From assembly GCA_000727475.1 (NCBI GenBank), contig KL647291.1:1987527-2051526 (forward strand): a stretch of 64,000 nucleotides of DNA. Direction: 5' to 3'. Position 1 is the stretch's first letter; each line of letters begins with the position of its first letter. The notes beneath the pieces were generated by a model, which saw nothing but the letters and a program-made list of their open reading frames with translations, was not told the origin of the DNA and made no database searches. Positions 58,701 through 64,000 of this stretch are shown piece by piece. The DNA is from Sarcocystis neurona. Lineage: Eukaryota; Apicomplexa; Conoidasida; Eucoccidiorida; Sarcocystidae. The position numbers and the translations under genes are program-made.

Positions 58701-61588
58701 AGTTGGGTTCCTGTTAGACGGTTGACGATTCTTACTTTTATATCTGCCGCTGTCGTCGCTGGTGAAAGTGCTGTCGCTGTTGCTGAAAGTGCAGCCGCTG
58801 CTGTTGCATCTGCTGATATTCCCTCTGCTGCTGCCACCACCACATGCTCTTGCTGCTGCTGGTGTGTTGATTGCATCTACTGTTGCGGATGCTTCCCCAC
58901 ACAGGCGCGGATAACCGAGGTTATAAATAAGTTGCAAGAGGAGCAGCAGCAGCTGCAGGCGCATTTTCAAGCCATGCAAGGCACGCCCCGCTACCGCTTC
59001 TCTTCGAGTGTATCGTTTGCCTGCTGCTGTTTCTGCCTTCGCGCTGCGCTGTGCAGCTTTAGCAGCTCACTGCTGCCGCTGCTGCATTTGCTACTCTGTT
59101 CCTCTTCGCTGCCTCTGGTCACCTGCCTGTTCCGCTCTTCCTGCGTCTGGATATTATTCTGCTTTGACTTCGCCTTCTCCGCCTCCTTTTCCCCAATCTG
59201 CTGCGTGCTGCTTGCTTCTGCATTACCACCGCCTGCAGCTGGGTCCTCTGCTTCCGCCGCAGCAGTCCTACCGCATTTGCAAAGCTTTCACCTTGTCCCC
59301 GTGCTGTGGGCATACGAGGGCTTTCGCGTAGTCTGCTCATTCTTCGTCTTCTGCTTTTTCTGCGCTGCTCGTGTTGGCACAGCTACTCACGCTGTTGCTT
59401 CTGCATCTCCCGATGCTGCTTTCGCACCCCTCCTGCTGCACCTGCCGCTGTAACGTGACCGGCGGTTGCGGCGGTTTGGCTGCTGCTGCCGCTGCGTCAG
59501 GATCTGCAGCTTGTGCGTGTTTTGTATACTTTTAACCTGATGCTGCTTTTTTTGTCGCTACTGCAGCTGGTTTGCTGCATCTGTTGTTGCATCTCTTCGT
59601 GCCTCCGTTGCTGTTGCGGCTTCATTTGCTGCTGCTTCGCTTACGGCTGCTGGTGCTGTAGCGCGGCTGCTGCTGTAGCGCGACTGCTGCTGCTGTAGCG
59701 ACTGCTGCTGCTGTAGCGACTGCTGCTGCTGTAGCGACTGCTGCTGCTCCTTTTTGTTTATAGTTGCTGCTGTTGCGACTGCTGCTGTCGTTACCCGTAC
59801 TACTGCGTGCGTCTTGTTCCCTGCTGCTATTGCTGCGTTTCCGGTTGCTGTTTCTGTTTAAGTATGTATTGGTGCTGCTACCCTTGCTGCTGCTGCATTC
59901 TCTTGCAGAAGCGAAAGCTGCGGAAATAGCTGCGTTGGAGACGCGTGTACAGCAGCTGCAGAAGGAGCATGCTGCTACCGCAGGTAATCTTCTGCTGGCG
60001 CTGGTGCGTTCCAGTCGACTCTGGTGCTGCTCCTCTTTTGGTGCTGCTGCTGCTTCTCTTTTGGAGCTGCTGATACTGCCGCAGACCCTTCGCGTGTGCT
60101 GCCTCAGTTCCGCAGCTGTTTCTCAAGATCTTCTCCCCTTTGCCCTGCGTCTGTTGCGCCCGCTCTTCTTCGTGTGCTACTGCTCTTTTTGCTGCTGCTG
60201 CCCTTCTTTCCTTGCTGGTGCTGCGCCGTCTGTTGCTTCTCCTTTTCTTCCGCTGCTCCCGCTGGGGGTGGGATGTGACACAACTGTCTCTGCAGCAGCT
60301 GCCCCTGTTGCTGCTCCTGCCTGTCGTGCGCTGTTTATCCATTTGTGGATCCGCATCCTTGGCTGCTGTTGACGCTGTGTCCACTGCAGTTATTCCAACA
60401 TTTTCTTTTCTGCTGGTGCTGCTGCTGTACCTGTCGATCACTCCTTGCTGGTCGGAGAGAGAGAGTGCTGTAACGACAACAGATGTAGGGCGTTCCTTTC
60501 TACATGTAAACAGAAGCCGCTTTCTCTACGGAAAGAGATCTTGGAATCGTTTCCCTCGAGTGTGCTCTTATCCCTCAGTCGTTCAATCGACGCCAGACCA
60601 GTGCTGATGCTGCGACTGCAGTAGGTGCTGCCAGTGTAGTTTTTGCCTCTGCAGCAGCTGCATCTGCTGTTGAATTTGACAGGAATGGTGTGCTGCCGTT
60701 ACTTCTGTTGCGCGCGTCTCTGCTGCAGCAGCAGCGAGTTCTTGCGTTGCAACTGTCGGTGCTGTGCATGAGCCGCCCATGCTGCCTGTGGTGCGGCTAC
60801 TGCTGCTGCTGGACCTCTGTGCTATTGCTGCTGCCCGCAAGCTACTGCTGCCGGCGTGGTGCCGCGGTGGTCTGTACTAATAGAGGTGTCTGCTGAATAT
60901 CGTTTTGCTGCTGTTACTGTTAAAAGTTTTGCTGCGTCTGTTGCTACTTTTTGTTGCTCCTGTTACTGCTGCTGGAGTGCTGCTGCTGTTGCTCCTGCAG
61001 CCGGACGTGCTGCTACATTTGACGCTGCGTCTGCGATGTTTGCTGGGATGTTGCGACTGGTCACAGCTTGCGGCTGGCACTGTTCTCGATGTTGTTGCTG
61101 TTGCGTCCGCCATGCAGAAAAGCTGAAGCAGCTGGGGGAGGCGCATGCAACGACGCAGCAGCTGTTGGAGGAGTCAACAGGGAGAGAAGTAAGACACGCG
61201 AACTTCGAAGAACTTCTCTATTTCGTTCTTCCCGATCTGTCTCGTCTTCCTTCTCTCGTGTTCCTCTGTTCTTGTTTCCTTTTTTGCACCCTCTAACTGC
61301 CATGGTGCTGGTGATTTGGGAGTGTACACGGACTGCTGGGGTGTCTGTACGCCCTGTCACGTTCCACCTGCACAGCGGACGCGTTTTACATGTTCCATTT
61401 CTCGGTTGCAGCAGGAGAGCAGAGACGCGTCCGTGCTGACGGAAGTATTTCAGCCTGGCAGCAGCAGAAGACAGGGCCACGTGAACGTAGCGGCAGCGGG
61501 AGCCGCAGGAGGAGCAGCCACCAGGGCCAGGAGCAGAAACAACAGAGAAGCACCCGCGGAACACGCCCACACGAGACAGCGTCAGTAG
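52730..61588 (+). CDS. FHA-domain protein with long C-terminal coiled coil, multi-exon (3' end uncertain)
   Basis: Exon 1 (52730 to about 55463) starts MPAENSFGG. FHA signatures: FLGRRQG (about residue 514), VSGSHCLLHW (about 526) and VEDRSTNGSWIG (about 878), i.e. the Gly-Arg, Ser..His and Asn-Gly residues that form the phospho-threonine pocket. Roughly 340 Ala/Gly/Gln-rich residues separate the second and third. Exon 2 (55713-55758, strong CTAAC/pyrimidine acceptor) reads LQLSIFFGVIYEACL, fitting the last FHA strands. Further exons: 56042-56081 (QRRALQEILEEL), 56911-58087 (Asn/Ser-rich, then coil), 58905-58980, 59909-59983, 61118-61188, 61412-61588. The junctions from 56081 onward agree in phase; one short exon between 55758 and 56042 is needed (55974-55999 would fit). 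The short exons carry heptad-like sequence (ITEVINKLQEEQQQLQAHFQ, LETRVQQLQKEH). A phospho-dependent scaffold is likely. The stop at 61588 is tentative; coil-like frames continue to 64000. Confidence 0.65.
57716..57841 (+). repeat. Three-copy 42-base coding repeat (Asn/Ser-rich)
   Basis: Units of exactly 42 bases start at 57716, 57758 and 57800, each beginning AACCTGAATA and continuing CACCAGCAGCAAC. A degenerate unit precedes it at 57668. In the FHA-gene frame each encodes 14 residues rich in Asn and Ser (NLN-TSSNPNSSSS type). This lies directly upstream of the coiled-coil region. Confidence 0.88.
58088..58904 (+). other. FHA gene intron with AT microsatellite and CTG tract
   Basis: A phase-0 intron (donor GAACAG|GTCCGC, acceptor CCACACAG|GCGCGG). 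The 5' part holds TATATG microsatellites (58172-58520); the 3' part (58560-58880) is CTG-rich, with the triplets in the pyrimidine-containing orientation relative to the gene. Confidence 0.65.
58981..59908 (+). other. FHA gene intron, possible GC-AG type
   Basis: The upstream exon ends GCCATGCAAG at 58980 and the intron would begin GCACGC; the acceptor is TTCTCTTGCAG at 59908. With this GC donor the coil reads AMQEAKAAEIAALETRVQQL without a break. An alternative GT donor at 59008 is also phase-compatible and would add nine residues. The intron is CTG-rich and contains an 18-base minisatellite. Confidence 0.5.
59693..59746. repeat. Three-copy 18-base minisatellite (CTGTAGCGACTGCTGCTG)
   Basis: Three identical 18-base units at 59693, 59711 and 59729, preceded by slightly different copies with an extra GCG (59655-59692). 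It sits inside an intron of the FHA gene. Identity between copies suggests recent expansion. Confidence 0.9.
59984..61117 (+). other. FHA gene intron, CTG-rich
   Basis: A phase-1 intron (donor ACCGCAG|GTAATC, acceptor CCGCCATGCAG|AAAAGC). Most of its length is CTG/GCT triplets on the sense strand. Open frames inside are Leu-, Cys- or Ala-rich and not supported as coding. Confidence 0.7.
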
Positions 61589-64000
61589 AAGCCGGAGGGA
61601 AAATAGCAAACCAGCAGGACCAGAGCAGCAGGAACAGGCATTACAAGAGGACCTGCACACGGCTTTCAGCAACAGAAGAAGCAGCAGCAGCCACTACCGG
61701 AGGAGGAGGAGGAGCGGCAGCAACAGGAGCCGCACCTTCAGAAGCTACTTAAAGGTTGAGAAGGAAGTAATATGTAGAAAAAACGGAAGTTTCTTTCCTG
61801 CGTCTCTTTTTTTGGTTTCTCCGTCTCTCGTACACCTCTTCTGCGTAATCTTTTCTTTTCTCCTTTCCTTCTTCGTCGTCTTCTGGTTCATCTCTTGCGT
61901 GGGGCGTCCTGTGATTTCTCACTACAGGAATTTTTGTCTTTCTCGTTGAATCTCTTAAAACGGCTGCGTGTCGACCTGACTTTCGAGAGCTGGCAGTTTG
62001 TCACTCTTTACGCACCTGTATTTTTATATGCGGGTGTGTGTCCACGCCGACCTACCAACAGATTTACTCCTCTGCCTACGTATCTCTCTGCCTACGCATC
62101 CGTCCACAAAGCGAGCACGACGTGTCTCATTCTTGCTCTCTGCATGTAGACGTGCGTACATGTGTGTCTATAAATTGAACAAACACCTGTACGTGTGCGA
62201 CTGTTAATGCGTCTCAGTACGTCCTTGCGTCTGTTTCTCTGTCGCGGAGCCAGAAGCTCTCCGTGTATCTATCTGCGTAGATATACATATTTGTATCCTG
62301 CTATTTCGTCTCTGCGTCTAGGCCCGTCTCAAAGTATAAGTGTGTACATAAATATCCACGGGGTGTCTACATATGCATATATATTTGAATGTGTGTGAAT
62401 GTATGTGTCTGTCTATTCATACATACCTCTCTGCCAACCTCTGGATCTCTCTATCTGTTTCTCTCTGTATCTGTAGGGGCGTGCGTTATGTGCATGACTG
62501 TCGTCTCTTGTCTGTCTTCCTCTGTGTTTGCATATCTGCCTGTCTACCTTCCTGTGCCTCACTCCATGTGTCTACGCAGCTGTCTACCCACGCTTGTTTC
62601 TCCTGTTCTCGTCAGTGAGAGGAGTATAGTCGTCTGTACGCACCTTCGGGTGGCGCTTCTGTTTCTTTAAGTCAAAGGGGAAAGAAACAAGAAAGCAGCT
62701 GCCTGCATCTCGCAGCTGCGTCGAGTCTGCGCGCAGGACTAACTGCATCGCGTGTGCAACTGTAGAGAATTACGCATGTCGCGGCCTCGTTGAATTTTCC
62801 TAGCTAACAGGCTTCATAGCTAACAGGCTAACACGCTATCATGCGTACACGTTGTTGTTGCAGCTGTGTTACTGAGAGGCCCCTTGCTGTGCGGACAGCT
62901 GTATTCGTGTAGAGTGGCACAGAGATATCCTACAGAGACTCGCAGGCGGCTGCTGGGGTGCAAGTTGCTGCTGCTGCAGTTCAGTTACTTCGATCTGCGT
63001 CCAGCTGGACGACTCAGCCGTGAAGGCAGTCTTTGACTGTGGAGACTTACATGCAGTAATGTTGCCGTAGGTTGAGCTGTGCAGCTGTACCGCGTAAGAC
63101 TCTCTGCGCGCTGTTCTTGGTTATCCACAAGTGCGTGACTGAGAGCGGCATGCAGCTGTTTTATTCAACGTTGTCTGCGTCACTCGCAGTTTCCTCTACC
63201 GCCCACGGGCGAAGTTTGGTGTGCTGCAGAAGAACGCAGGCAGCCGTCTGCTGCTTCTCCCCTGCGCGCAGCAGTTGTAGGCACGTGCGGGCTTGTCGGG
63301 TATCTGCAGCAGCAGACCGACTCCATTTGTGCGAGAGGGGACACGCAACAGCGTGCAGCGAAATGCGGGCGAGCGTAGTGACACTCGCCGTCGGTACGGG
63401 GCGGGCGGAGTGTATGAGACATCGGTGTGGCAGCAGCTGTTTGCTCATCAGTACTAATAGCACATACACGAACAACAAAGCAGCCGTAGCAGCAGTCTAT
63501 CGCCAGTGCCGTAGCGGGAAAGAGCAGGACGAGCGGAAGCAAGGGCGGTCGCTTACTCCCGCGGAACCGGAGGAGTAGGGGTAGGAGAAGAAGTAGCAGC
63601 AGCAACTCTGTTGGGGCTGCAGCGGAAAAAAACGATAACAGTCAGCCAGTTGAAGTCGCAGCACAAGAGAGCGAGCAGCAGCACCAGCAGTTGGGATTTT
63701 CTTCTTTCAAAAGTAGTTGCGAAGGAGGCGCTGCGGCTGCATCCACATCAGCAGCTCGTGTGTAGTCGCCCTGCAGCAGACAAGAAGGGGTCCAGCAGCT
63801 GACTGCAGCAACACAGGAAGTGATAATAGCGGAAGAACAACTCAGGTTGAACCTGCAGCAGCACGAAAAGAAGGGGAGGAGAGAAACAGGAACAGCTCCA
63901 GCAGCACTGTGGAACGCTTCATAAAAACAGAGGATTAAGAGCCGCAAGAGGAGCTGCAGCAGGAGCAGCAGCAGGTGTCGGGTGTGTTCGCTGCGCGTGC
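61589..64000. other. Right end: further coiled-coil-like frames, microsatellite spacer, possible gene continuation
   Basis: 61670-61754 follows a TTTCAG acceptor and reads QQKKQQQPLPEEEEERQQQE up to a donor-like AAAG|GTTGAG; it could be the next exon of the FHA/coil gene. 61760-62700 is CT-rich and TACATA-type DNA without a gene. 62700-63570 has mixed composition and several overlapping frames (+ 63072-63578 is longest) without motifs. From about 63590, + frames resembling coil or linker appear (QPVEVAAQESEQQHQQLGF; VQQLTAATQEVIIAEEQLRL; and EELQQEQQQ at the very end). The gene they belong to is cut by the window edge. Confidence 0.4.

Noticed and set aside
59764..60372. 202-codon + frame with Leu/Cys composition
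   Set aside because: Only 59909-59983 fits the coiled coil and is bounded by good splice sites; the remainder is CTG repeat translation.
1..64000. CRISPR arrays, bacterial operons, insertion sequences
   Set aside because: The introns, triplet-expanded proteins and domain types are eukaryotic; the repeats seen are microsatellites and minisatellites without unique spacers or transposase genes.

Overview
The window looks like nuclear DNA from an eimeriid coccidian (Eimeria or a close relative). This is inferred from four things: dense CAG/GCT trinucleotide tracts that encode long Ala, Ser and Gln runs; GT-AG introns with AT-rich microsatellites; a protein architecture known from apicomplexan parasites; and alternation of repeat-rich and repeat-poor segments, a layout reported for Eimeria chromosomes. 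Species cannot be fixed from the sequence. There is one assembly gap (275 N, 18347-18621).

Layout. (1) 1-5677: CAG/CTG low complexity with no recognisable gene. (2) 5678-19534 (+): a four-exon gene of about 2980 residues with MORN-like repeats, a SAM domain and a tyrosine-kinase-like (TKL) catalytic domain, the architecture I associate with apicomplexan TKL3. All catalytic residues are present, but the kinase fold is interrupted by two very long homopolymer-rich insertions. (3) 19535-24646: intergenic, AT microsatellites and CTG tracts. (4) 24647-27685 (-): a 1012-residue CCHC zinc-knuckle protein. (5) 27686-35015: CTG-rich then AT-microsatellite DNA with minisatellites. (6) 35016-36521 (-): a two-exon small gene of about 93 residues. 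(7) about 38-52 kb: a repeat-poor segment where I could assemble two multi-exon genes with matching splice phases (complement 43011-46397 and 46560-47809), arranged head to head, plus an incomplete membrane-protein model at 40572-42283. (8) 52730 to at least 61588 (+): a multi-exon FHA-domain protein whose FHA fold is also split by a long insertion and whose C-terminal half is a coiled coil spread over short exons. (9) 61589-64000: repeats plus further coiled-coil-like frames that may belong to the same gene, which probably runs off the right edge.

How the genes fit together: this is eukaryotic chromosomal DNA with independent genes and no operons. The kinase (SAM, MORN), the FHA protein (phospho-threonine reader) and the zinc-knuckle protein (probable RNA binding) are regulatory or scaffold types, but the sequence gives no evidence that they act together. 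Most long open frames here arise because CAG/CTG repeats keep all six frames open; they were not called as genes. Exon calls rest on domain motifs, splice-site quality and phase agreement between exons; none was checked with transcripts or database searches.
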